From positions 36,309 through 44,042 of the forward strand of contig PALY01000051.1 of assembly GCA_002707085.1 (NCBI GenBank): a DNA stretch of 7,734 bases, in the 5' to 3' direction. The notes beneath the pieces were generated by a model. That model searched no databases and was not told the origin of the DNA. It was given only the letters and a program-made list of their open reading frames with translations. Position 1 is the stretch's first letter. Every line of letters begins with the position of its first letter. The stretch is from Deltaproteobacteria bacterium. Its GTDB lineage: Bacteria > Myxococcota_A > UBA796. This document shows positions 1-6,093 of the stretch, piece by piece. Position numbers and translations under genes: made by a program.

Positions 1-276
1 GCCAAGCAGATCGATACAGACCAAGTCCAAGAAGAAGCCAAGCAGCGCATTCAAGCTCAGACGGGTCTGAGGGTGCAGAGTCTGGCATTGGTCGAGGCAG
101 GAACTCTGCCTCGGACATCATCCGGTAAAATTCGTCGGGCAGAAACCCGTAGGCTCTTTGAAGCTCGGGCGCTCACAGCCCCCAATTCGGTGGGGATGGG
201 CTTGGTGGTACGCGAGAATGTTCGCGGTGCGATGCACCACACCATGCGCCAGCTTCGGCGAATGAACCCTCTATAG
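1..276 (+). CDS. C-terminal end of an acyl-AMP / acyl-CoA ligase (ANL superfamily), 5'-truncated by the window
   Basis: The frame is open from base 1 and ends at TAG 274-276, giving 91 residues of the mobile C-terminal subdomain of an AMP-forming ligase. The diagnostic feature is the A10-type motif LPRTSSGKIRR at fragment residues 36-46. K43 (codon 127-129) is the lysine that, in this family, contacts the acid and ATP during adenylation. About 45 residues follow the motif, ending in a basic tail (RQLRRMNPL), so the protein extends somewhat past the usual ANL end. In the ANL family such enzymes activate a carboxylic acid as acyl-AMP and pass it to CoA or an acyl carrier protein. Substrate and acceptor cannot be told from this fragment; a long-chain fatty acyl-AMP ligase is one possibility. 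The next gene starts 7 bases after the stop, and its Shine-Dalgarno site overlaps this stop codon, so the two are probably co-transcribed and translationally coupled. Confidence 0.85.
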   Translation, partial: AKQIDTDQVQEEAKQRIQAQTGLRVQSLALVEAGTLPRTSSGKIRRAETRRLFEARALTAPNSVGMGLVVRENVRGAMHHTMRQLRRMNPL

Positions 277-283
277 GATCTTT

Positions 284-1591
284 GTGCAGTACGATTCTCC
301 AATCAAGCAGACGCCGGTTGCGGTGGTGGGCGGTGGGCCTGCGGGGATGGCCACGGCCATTGCACTTGCACTGAAAGGCCAGTCGGTGGTTGTGCTTGAG
401 CGCGGTCGGTGGCCGCGAGACAAGATCTGCGGTGAAGGGGTGATGCCTGCCGGTGTCGATGTCCTCGACAGACTTGGTGTCTTGCCGCTCATCCAGTCCG
501 ACCAGGCACGTCCGTTTCGAGGGATTTGCTGGCTGGATAAGCAAGGCCAAGGCGTCGAAGGTGACTTTTGTAGCGGCCATGGTCTTGCCATTCGGAGAAC
601 GGGTCTCAGTGATGCGCTTTATCGTCGGGCGCAGCAGTTGGATGGGATTCAATTGTGGGGCCGAGCCACAGTGAAAGACATGACCATTGAGTCGGATGGT
701 ATGCGGCTTGCTGTGAGTCATGAAGGTGAATCCTGCATTTTGATGGCCGATGTGGTCATTGGTGCGGATGGACGAAACTCCCGGGTTCGCAAGTGGAGTG
801 AACTTCAGGGGAAGCCCCCGGTCTCTGTACGACGTTGGGGAGCCCGCCAGCACTTTACTGCCGCACCCTGGTCGGACCGTGTCGAGGTGTGGTGGGCCGA
901 TGGGGTCGAGGCCTACATCACTCCATCGAGCGAATCACGAGTCGAGGTCGCATTTTTATGGGACGAGGCTGTGTTTGAACCCGCAGAGAAGGGCGCCAAA
1001 CTTGTGACCAGCATGCTGTCTTTGTTTCCTGCTCTTCGCGCTCGTTTGGCCGATGCAGTCGACGCTCCGACAAGTGCGGCGGCAGCCATGGGTCCTCTCG
1101 CAGTCGCTGCCCGTGTTGCATCGTCTGACCGAGTTGTTCTGGTGGGAGATGCGGTGGGCTATGTCGACGGGATCACCGGTGAGGGGATCACAGCAGGCTT
1201 GTTGCAAGCAGAGGCTCTGGCTGAGACTCTGCCTGGACTGATGGCGGAGAATCGTTTGGATTGGGATTCAATGCGGAGCCTTGGCTCTTCGGTTGAAGAC
1301 ATCTTCCGCGATACGGTTCCTTTGGCCAAAGCTGCCCTGTTGCTCAGTCGGTATCCGTGGATGCGTCGGTTGGTATTCCGGGGTCTGAGTCGAGCCCAAG
1401 GACTTTTCACCCACTTGCTTGAACTGAACATGGGCCGGACCCACTGGTACAAGGTTTCTCCTGTGACCTTGTGTGAGTTTGTCCTGGGACTGTTGTTTCC
1501 AAGAGATCCAAAGCCCCGAGTCGCCGACGGTCGGTCAATGACATCGAAGAACGCTGCGGTGTTGCCGAGGAGACTGCAAAGATCTGGGTGA
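284..1591 (+). CDS. FAD-dependent oxidoreductase, geranylgeranyl-reductase / PHBH-like family
   Basis: A complete 435-residue flavoprotein. The Rossmann FAD-binding motif GGGPAG is at residues 16-21, with E39 at the end of the second strand in the ribose-binding position. A WPRDKICGEG segment (43-52) is typical of the geranylgeranyl reductase/halogenase-like branch. A DGRNS motif (D162) and the second FAD motif GDAVGY (288-293) followed by GITGEGI complete the family signature. Known members reduce isoprenoid double bonds or act as flavin monooxygenases or dehydrogenases; the substrate here is unknown. The start is GTG 284, preceded by TAGGA at 274-278, which overlaps the upstream stop. The operon partner is an acyl-adenylating enzyme, which suggests a lipid or secondary-metabolite pathway (inference). 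There is no obvious membrane segment. The last 20 or so residues look poorly ordered, and a different frame over the same bases looks more protein-like (see findings). Confidence 0.88.
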   Translation: MQYDSPIKQTPVAVVGGGPAGMATAIALALKGQSVVVLERGRWPRDKICGEGVMPAGVDVLDRLGVLPLIQSDQARPFRGICWLDKQGQGVEGDFCSGHGLAIRRTGLSDALYRRAQQLDGIQLWGRATVKDMTIESDGMRLAVSHEGESCILMADVVIGADGRNSRVRKWSELQGKPPVSVRRWGARQHFTAAPWSDRVEVWWADGVEAYITPSSESRVEVAFLWDEAVFEPAEKGAKLVTSMLSLFPALRARLADAVDAPTSAAAAMGPLAVAARVASSDRVVLVGDAVGYVDGITGEGITAGLLQAEALAETLPGLMAENRLDWDSMRSLGSSVEDIFRDTVPLAKAALLLSRYPWMRRLVFRGLSRAQGLFTHLLELNMGRTHWYKVSPVTLCEFVLGLLFPRDPKPRVADGRSMTSKNAAVLPRRLQRSG

Positions 1592-1767
1592 CTGGACAGG
1601 GAGGCTACATTGTCTTTGATGAGAGTGATCCAACTCAGGTATCGGTGGCTTCTGGGATCAAAGGCACAACGCTCATGCAAGTGAGTAAGTGTTGGGAATG
1701 GTGTAGAGTCGTGGCTCATAGGAGCATGACCGATGCCTGGTGCCAAGGTGAATTCACAGCTCCCTAA
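1588..1767 (+). other. Possible small overlapping ORF or out-of-frame coding remnant
   Basis: The stretch between the FAD oxidoreductase and the next gene is short and shows no clear promoter or T-rich terminator. One frame is open from 1477 to TAA 1765-1767. A GTG at 1588 overlaps the oxidoreductase stop (GTGA) and would give 59 residues. The first half (for example QGGYIVFDESDPTQVSVASG) looks like plausible protein. The second half, rich in Cys and Trp, does not, and it overlaps the start of the next gene. The only Shine-Dalgarno-like site (GAGGAG, 1567-1572) is too far from GTG 1588. It could be a small coupled gene, the displaced C-terminus of the oxidoreductase, or chance. I recognise no family. 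Confidence 0.2.
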
Positions 1768-2719
1768 TCACAAAAATAAATTCATTTTTGGTGTCGCAGT
1801 CCTACTCGCGTTGGGAGGAGTGTGGTTGTTTGGTTTCGGATCGTCTAGCCCGGAGTCGGGTAAAACCGACACCAAGGTTGTACGGAAAAAGGGTACCAAA
1901 CCTCACTTTCAGCCTCGATCGGCGAGCTATCCACCCTTGTCGGTCGAAACGAAAACAACACAGCCGGACCAAGATACGGTGGAGTTGGTGTATCCAGACG
2001 GCATTCTACTGACGTGCCCAGCACCAGACCTTGAAGATGGTCCGTATCGGGTCATCGGTTCGGATTGGAGACACCTGCGTATCGAGAATGGAAAACTCGA
2101 GGGCGTGTTGACGACACCATCTGAAGGGAGCGGATTTGTGGCCACCATTCGTGGACACCACGTCGCTGAGTTTGAATGGACGGATGAAGCTTGCCGGGTG
2201 GCACCGCTTTCGCCGTTGGTCGTCCCTGGCATGGTCCTGGATGCTGAAGGTGATCCTATTGCCGGTGTAGAGGTGGTGGGTTGCGTGGGCGAATTCATGA
2301 CCACCAAGGATGATGGTTCTTTCAGTATGAAGATTCTATCTGGACGATCCTGCTTCGCCTTCGCATTCCGTGATGACGATGATGGATTCGCAAAGGGTCC
2401 GATGTCAGAAGTCATCGGTGGTGAGACAGAGTTGGTGGAACTTCAGGAACCAGGCCCCTCGATGTCGGCGGAAAAACAACGCCAACGACTCCAGCAGGGA
2501 GCGCACCAACTGTTGGCAATGCTTGAGCAACGCTACGCGGCTGAAAGCCCGGTGGTTGGGGTCCTTAAGCAACATCCAGACAATCCGATACTGCGTGCTT
2601 GGGCAGACGATGAAGTAGCGGAAATGAACCTTCGCTACGACGACATAGAGTACCTGTTGTCCGGTGATGCAAATGAAGAGGACTGGCTGGACATTTGGTT
2701 GTTTGGGTTCGGCTCATAG
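1733..2719 (+). CDS. Unrecognised membrane-anchored protein with a carboxypeptidase-regulatory-like beta domain
   Basis: 328 residues; I do not recognise a named family for the whole protein. A basic N-terminus is followed by one hydrophobic segment (about residues 17-35), probably an uncleaved signal anchor, so the rest would lie outside the cytoplasm. Residues 38-75 form a polar Lys/Ser/Pro/Thr-rich linker. Residues about 80-160 are predicted beta-rich. Residues about 163-240 (VVPGMVLDAEGDPIAGVEV, then a TTKDDGSFSM turn) have the look of a CarboxypepD_reg-like Greek-key domain, a fold usually used for binding or scaffolding. Residues about 243-305 look helical and charged, and the tail is acidic. 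Four cysteines lie beyond the anchor, so disulfides are possible. The heptapeptide WLFGFGS occurs at residues 31-37 and again as the last seven residues. ATG 1733 is chosen because AGGAG lies at 1720-1724, eight bases upstream; ATG 1726 is in another frame. A terminator-like hairpin overlaps the stop. Confidence 0.82.
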   Translation: MPGAKVNSQLPNHKNKFIFGVAVLLALGGVWLFGFGSSSPESGKTDTKVVRKKGTKPHFQPRSASYPPLSVETKTTQPDQDTVELVYPDGILLTCPAPDLEDGPYRVIGSDWRHLRIENGKLEGVLTTPSEGSGFVATIRGHHVAEFEWTDEACRVAPLSPLVVPGMVLDAEGDPIAGVEVVGCVGEFMTTKDDGSFSMKILSGRSCFAFAFRDDDDGFAKGPMSEVIGGETELVELQEPGPSMSAEKQRQRLQQGAHQLLAMLEQRYAAESPVVGVLKQHPDNPILRAWADDEVAEMNLRYDDIEYLLSGDANEEDWLDIWLFGFGS

Positions 2720-2751
2720 CAGAAGCCCGGAATGGGTGGGCCGCTGCTTTT
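2718..2751 (+). terminator. Rho-independent-terminator-like hairpin overlapping the stop codon
   Basis: The left arm is AGCAG (2718-2722) plus GCCC (2725-2728). The loop is 2729-2737. The right arm is GGGC (2738-2741) plus CTGCT (2744-2748). The arms pair perfectly apart from one two-base internal mismatch (AA/CG). TTTT follows at 2748-2751. The arm begins inside the TAG stop of the preceding gene. The T-run is short, so termination may be incomplete. Confidence 0.55.
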
Positions 2752-2809
2752 GTGAGGCCCTCGTTGTGATGATGATGTGCGGCGTCCCCGTGCAGATTGG
2801 ATATACTGG

Positions 2810-2932
2810 ATGCATCATGCGACCCAACTTTTGAATCAACCCCTGCACTGGCGTGGCCAGTGGACCAAAGCCCATGCGGTAGGGCCGGTGTTGATGACTC
2901 CGGTCTGCCTCTCGGACTGGAGATATGAGTGA
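2810..2932 (+). CDS. Putative small protein of 40 residues, overlapping the next gene
   Basis: ATG 2810 to TGA 2930-2932 encodes 40 residues with sensible composition (begins MHHATQLLNQPLHWRGQW, ends CLSDWRYE). The frame is open upstream to 2756, with an alternative GTG start at 2777. No membrane segment or known motif is visible. Its stop overlaps both candidate starts of the AhpD-like gene (ATG 2925, GTG 2929), the arrangement expected for translational coupling. Weaknesses are the poor Shine-Dalgarno match (only GGA at 2799-2801) and the short length. It could instead be a leader peptide or a chance open frame. A TATACT hexamer lies just upstream (2802-2807), but no good -35 element is spaced for it. 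Confidence 0.35.
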   Translation: MHHATQLLNQPLHWRGQWTKAHAVGPVLMTPVCLSDWRYE

Positions 2933-3059
2933 GTACATACCAGAAGAAAATATGGACCTTGGGCGGCTGCTTGGCCGATCACCGGTCGGTTTTTTTGAAC
3001 CTGCCTCGGATTGCGGGGGCATATGTCGGCCCCAATTCTGTGGACCCACACCTCAATGA
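2925..3059 (+). other. Alternative N-terminal frame of the AhpD-like gene with a T7 frameshift site
   Basis: ATG 2925 opens a 44-residue frame ending at TGA 3057-3059. Its first 23 residues (start MSEYIPEENM, then DLGRLLGRSPVGF) look like real protein. The sequence becomes implausible after the run of seven T at 2990-2996. Removing one T there, or a +1 slip on TTT codons, joins it to the downstream frame as GRSPVGF-LNLPRIAGAYVG, which reads smoothly into the AhpD domain. This could be a homopolymer sequencing error, a true inactivating indel, or ribosomal or transcriptional slippage. Counter-evidence: the best Shine-Dalgarno site (GGAG 2919-2922) is spaced better for GTG 2929 than for ATG 2925. 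Confidence 0.5.
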
Positions 3060-3636
3060 ATCGGTGATGGTCACAGTGAACTCGGTGAACAGTTGCCCCT
3101 ACTGCGAGGGTCTGCATGGCGAACTGGCTCGCATGGCGGGTGTGGACGATCCGCAGGGCCTGATGAAGGCAGAGAGTGAAGCAGAGTGTCGGAAGTTTGT
3201 GGATGACCCTGCCATCTCCTTTGCCCGTAGCTTTGCTGAAAACGATGGTCGCGGCACCGGCGTTGAACAAGCTTTCGCTCAACTGGCCCAAGCCACCAAG
3301 CCGGCATTTGCCGCTTCCGTTCAGGCCTTGTGCTGGTTTCTGTTGTGGGGAAGCATCGGTGGAAACACGCTCAATGCCTTTTTCTCCCGACTCAAAGGCC
3401 AACCCAAAACAGGGTCATCTTTTCTGTTCGAATTGGTGTTTTTCCTGTACTACGGGCCGTTGTTTCTCATCATCGCCATCGTGAACGCATTGCTTCGGTT
3501 TTTCCCCAAGGTACCCAAGTGGTTTTCTGCGGGCTTTGGTCTGTTGCTCACGGTCATCGCAGGGACTTGGATTGTCATCCCGGGCGTCTTGGGTCTGTTG
3601 GTTGGAACCAAACCACGAATCTTGGCCTTCGGATAA
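2929..3636 (+). CDS. Carboxymuconolactone decarboxylase / AhpD-like protein with a C-terminal membrane hairpin
   Basis: The uninterrupted frame runs from GTG 2929 to TAA 3634-3636, 235 residues. The AhpD-type active-site signature is clear: E44, then C56-P-Y-C59 and H63 (SCPYCEGLHGE). In AhpD and related alkylhydroperoxidase-like proteins these residues perform thiol-based peroxide reduction or disulfide relay. Residues 64-150 continue the all-helical fold. Residues 165-191 and 199-226 are two strongly hydrophobic helices joined by a short KVPK-containing turn, an addition soluble AhpD proteins lack. The catalytic part is therefore probably tethered to the inner membrane. GTG 2929 has GGAG at 2919-2922, six bases upstream. 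However, ATG 2925 in another frame gives a more convincing N-terminus that would join this frame at the T7 run 2990-2996, so the gene may be frameshifted. The 2OG oxygenase follows 16 bases after the stop, so an operon is likely. Confidence 0.82.
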   Translation: MSTYQKKIWTLGGCLADHRSVFLNLPRIAGAYVGPNSVDPHLNESVMVTVNSVNSCPYCEGLHGELARMAGVDDPQGLMKAESEAECRKFVDDPAISFARSFAENDGRGTGVEQAFAQLAQATKPAFAASVQALCWFLLWGSIGGNTLNAFFSRLKGQPKTGSSFLFELVFFLYYGPLFLIIAIVNALLRFFPKVPKWFSAGFGLLLTVIAGTWIVIPGVLGLLVGTKPRILAFG

Positions 3637-3638
3637 AC

Positions 3639-3643
3639 GGAGG
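3639..3643 (+). promoter_or_regulatory. Ribosome binding site that fixes the start of the 2OG oxygenase
   Basis: GGAGG at 3639-3643 lies nine bases before ATG 3653. It abuts ATG 3644 (the same frame, three codons earlier) with no spacer, so ATG 3653 is the better start. It sits in the 16-base gap after the stop of the AhpD-like gene. Confidence 0.75.
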
Positions 3644-3652
3644 ATGGCGACA

Positions 3653-4588
3653 ATGCGTTTGACGGCCATTGACTACACGGCGATTTGTCAGGGGCAGGAA
3701 CTCGAAACTCTTGATCGTGCCTGCCGCGAATGGGGGTTCTTTGAGTTGACCAACCACCCCATCTCTGCGGATTTGTGTGCAGCCATGCTTCACCAAATGG
3801 AGCATTTCTTCGCACTGCCTATTGCCACAAGGCAGGCGTGCGAACGTACAGCGGAGAATCACTGGGGCTTTTACGATCGTGAACTCACCAAGAACGTTCA
3901 GGATTGGAAAGAACTGTTCGATGTGGGACCCGAGTTTGGGGCTTGTGTCCCACAGTGGCCGGCAGGCGAACCGGTGTTTCGACAAACGACAGAGTCCTTT
4001 TACGCAGGGTGTGAGTCCCTGGCCATTTCGCTTGTTCGTTGTTTGGGTGCGACCTTGGGGGCCGATGGCGATGCGTTGGCGAAGGGTTTTGATGACCACA
4101 CAAGCTACCTGCGCCTCAATCACTACCCGCTGTGCAGCAACCCAGCACCGGCCGATACGCCCACGGGTCCTCCTGTGGGTCACTTGGGCATTTCTCATCA
4201 TTCTGATGCGGGTGCAGTGACAGTGTTGCTTCAAGATGGTGAAGCCGGCCTACAAGTTGAGCGCGATGGTGAATGGCACAGCATCGCTGCTGAACGGGGC
4301 AGCATCATCATCAACATTGGCGATGTGGTTCAGGTGTGGTCCAACGACCGATACCGCGCCCCCTTGCACCGGGTGCTGGCGAGCGACACCCATACTCGGT
4401 ACAGCGCTCCGTTTTTCTTAAACCCTGCCTTTGCGACCGACTACGCACCCTTGTCTTCCACTTTGGTGAACGGACCTCCTCTCTACCGGCCCATCAACTG
4501 GGGTGAGTTTCGCAATGGGCGGGCGGCGGGTGACTACGCTGATGTGGGCGAAGAGATTCAAATTGCCCACTACAGAAACCAAATTTGA
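3653..4588 (+). CDS. 2-oxoglutarate/Fe(II)-dependent oxygenase, isopenicillin-N-synthase-like
   Basis: 311 residues, a normal length for this family. Residues 1 to about 110 match the N-terminal DIOX_N-type region (EWGFFELTNHPI near the start). The double-stranded beta-helix core carries the iron facial triad H183-S-D185 (in SHHSDAG) and H239 (PLHRV). R249-Y-S251 follows, the RxS pair that binds the 2-oxoglutarate carboxylate in 2OG enzymes and the substrate carboxylate in IPNS. Family members hydroxylate, desaturate or cyclise small molecules; no specific substrate can be assigned. The long frame could start upstream (from 3536), but that would overlap the AhpD-like gene by 100 bases, so ATG 3653 with GGAGG nine bases upstream is preferred. 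It is the last gene of its unit and converges on the cysteine synthase fusion with an 8-base gap. Confidence 0.9.
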   Translation: MRLTAIDYTAICQGQELETLDRACREWGFFELTNHPISADLCAAMLHQMEHFFALPIATRQACERTAENHWGFYDRELTKNVQDWKELFDVGPEFGACVPQWPAGEPVFRQTTESFYAGCESLAISLVRCLGATLGADGDALAKGFDDHTSYLRLNHYPLCSNPAPADTPTGPPVGHLGISHHSDAGAVTVLLQDGEAGLQVERDGEWHSIAAERGSIIINIGDVVQVWSNDRYRAPLHRVLASDTHTRYSAPFFLNPAFATDYAPLSSTLVNGPPLYRPINWGEFRNGRAAGDYADVGEEIQIAHYRNQI

Positions 4589-4598
4589 GTTCTGTTTT
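4572..4598 (+). terminator. Weak hairpin at the convergent gene junction
   Basis: ACAGAA (4572-4577) and TTCTGT (4590-4595) form a six-base-pair stem with a 12-base loop, followed by TTTT (4595-4598). It overlaps the stop of the 2OG oxygenase gene. The stem is AT-rich and short, so its function is doubtful. There is no T-run for the opposite strand. Confidence 0.25.
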
Positions 4599-6093
4599 AG
4601 CGGGCGTGGAGCCAGCCGGGCAGCAGGGTGTAGGGATCAAACCGCTGCGCGGTATCGTATGCGGCATTGGCGTTTTCCAACATGGGCTGCAGTGAGCCGT
4701 CCTTGAAGGCATCGAACAGGTCCGTACATCCGCCAATGTGGTGACCCCCCACATAGATTTGAGGAATGGTTTTGGCCCCTGTTTGTTCGGCGAGTACCTT
4801 CCGAATCTCGCCACCGAAGTTGCCTTCTTGGTAGGCAACGGAATCTAAGTCCACGGATACAAAATCGAGATTCAGTTGCTTGAAGAATTTGCGGGCAGAC
4901 CAACAAAATTCGCACCACTCGAGAGCAAACATGACCACAGGCTTGTCTGCAACGTGGGTGACCTCTTGCACATATTCGACGGCTTTTGGTTCCAGTTCCA
5001 CCACAGGTGTTTCAGTGTTGTCGTTGACTGCGGGGGCTGGAGCGGGTCGAACATCAAATCGGTAGTTCGGAGTCGACTTCGAAATTGAGACCTCTTCTTC
5101 GGTCATGTCGACAGGAATGTCTTCGAACAGTGTGGTGGACAGGTATCGTTCACCGGTATCGGCCAACATGGCCAAGATTCGGCTGCCAGCGGGGGCTTGT
5201 TCGGCCACCTTGATGGCTCCTGCGAGTGTAGCTCCGCCACTCGTTCCAGTGAAAATGCCTTCCAATGAAGCGAGGTCTCGACTCATTTGCATGGACTCTT
5301 GCCCCCCCACGGCTACCAGTTGGTCAATCAGGTTTCCAGCGACCGCATCTTCAGCAAGCTGGGGAATCCAATCGGGACTCCAGCCTTGCACCAAGTGGGG
5401 CCGGAACATCGGGTGACTGCCTGCGGGACCACCGGATGCGTCACGGGGTTGAGGAATACCGGAACTCAAAATCGGTACGTTGTCGGGTTCGCAGACCACC
5501 ACTTTCGTGCGAGGACTTTCTGTCTTCAATACGCGGGCGACGCCTTTCAGCGTTCCGCCTGTTCCAAATCCTGTGACCCAGTAATCGAGGCCCAAGTCGG
5601 AAAAATCGTCCACGATTTCCCGTGCCGTCGTTTCCGAGTGAATGTCTGCATTGGCTTCATTTCGAAACTGCTGAGTCAAAAACCAGCCGTGTTCGTGGGC
5701 GAGTTCTTTGGCTTTTTCAAGCATGCCTGTGCCTTTCTCTGAAGCTGGGGTCAAGACGACTTTGGCGCCCAAAAATCGCATCAGCTTGCGGCGTTCAAGC
5801 GAGAAGTTCTCGGCCATGACAACCACCAATGGGTAGCCCTTTTGCGCGCAGACCATGGCCAATCCAATCCCCGTGTTGCCGCTGGTGGCTTCCACCACGG
5901 TTTGGCCTGGCTGTAGACGGCCATCGCGCTCTGCGGCTTCGATGACACCCAGCGCCAATCGATCCTTGACTGAACCCATGGGGTTGAAGGCTTCTGCCTT
6001 CACATACAGTTCGACGTGTTTCGGGCCGATTCGATTGAGTTTGATGACAGGGGTGGAGCCTACGGTCTCCAAGATGTTGCTGTAGATGGCCAT
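4597..6093 (-). CDS. cysK: Cysteine synthase (O-acetylserine sulfhydrylase) fused to a C-terminal glutaredoxin domain
   Basis: 498 residues, against about 310-330 for ordinary CysK. Residues 1-325 are a complete PLP-dependent cysteine synthase: K43 in NPMGSVKDR forms the Schiff base, TSGNTG (70-75) binds the O-acetylserine carboxylate, and GTGGT (177-181) with TSGGAT (284-289) holds the PLP phosphate. An insertion around 211-236 (SGIPQPRDASGGPAGSHP) marks a subgroup distinct from E. coli CysK. A Pro/Ala/Glu-rich linker (330-370) leads to a glutaredoxin-like domain (about 371-470) with a C394-E-F-C397 dithiol site, TIP (442-444, cis-proline loop) and GGCTDL (454-459). A 28-residue tail follows. 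The protein should make cysteine from O-acetylserine and sulfide. The fused dithiol domain may reduce a sulfur donor or the enzyme itself (inference). The start is supported by GAGGAGA on the - strand (complement of 6101-6107), seven bases upstream. Confidence 0.93.
   Translation of the reverse strand: MAIYSNILETVGSTPVIKLNRIGPKHVELYVKAEAFNPMGSVKDRLALGVIEAAERDGRLQPGQTVVEATSGNTGIGLAMVCAQKGYPLVVVMAENFSLERRKLMRFLGAKVVLTPASEKGTGMLEKAKELAHEHGWFLTQQFRNEANADIHSETTAREIVDDFSDLGLDYWVTGFGTGGTLKGVARVLKTESPRTKVVVCEPDNVPILSSGIPQPRDASGGPAGSHPMFRPHLVQGWSPDWIPQLAEDAVAGNLIDQLVAVGGQESMQMSRDLASLEGIFTGTSGGATLAGAIKVAEQAPAGSRILAMLADTGERYLSTTLFEDIPVDMTEEEVSISKSTPNYRFDVRPAPAPAVNDNTETPVVELEPKAVEYVQEVTHVADKPVVMFALEWCEFCWSARKFFKQLNLDFVSVDLDSVAYQEGNFGGEIRKVLAEQTGAKTIPQIYVGGHHIGGCTDLFDAFKDGSLQPMLENANAAYDTAQRFDPYTLLPGWLHAR

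Noticed and set aside
173..853. Long - strand open frame (226 codons) opposite the flavoprotein gene
   Set aside because: It lies antisense to a gene with clear FAD motifs, and its translation is rich in Pro, Arg, Thr and His with no domain. It is a shadow of the + strand coding pattern.
1625..1659. Inverted repeat TGATCC...GGATCA after the flavoprotein gene as a terminator
   Set aside because: Six-base arms separated by more than 20 bases, with no T-run following. This is expected by chance.
1159..1746. - strand open frame of 195 codons over the flavoprotein end and the following gap
   Set aside because: Low-complexity, Ser/Arg/Pro-rich translation with no motif. It overlaps a supported gene for most of its length.
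2802..2807. TATACT as a -10 promoter element for the second + strand unit
   Set aside because: No acceptable -35 hexamer lies 16-18 bases upstream, and the extended -10 TG is off by one base. It is not supported enough to annotate.
2836..3402. - strand open frame of 188 codons opposite the AhpD-like gene
   Set aside because: The opposite strand carries the CPYC...H motif and membrane helices, while this frame shows nothing recognisable.
3536..3652. Upstream extension of the 2OG oxygenase to a start at 3536
   Set aside because: It would overlap the AhpD-like gene by 100 bases. The extra residues do not resemble the family N-terminus, and GGAGG nine bases before ATG 3653 fixes the start.
3575..4234. 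- strand open frame of 219 codons opposite the 2OG oxygenase
   Set aside because: The + strand has the complete iron triad and good ribosome binding. This frame is Cys/Arg/His-rich shadow sequence.
4589..4596. Bidirectional terminator in the gap between the convergent genes
   Set aside because: The gap is only eight bases. The overlapping hairpin is weak and has a T-run for the + strand only.
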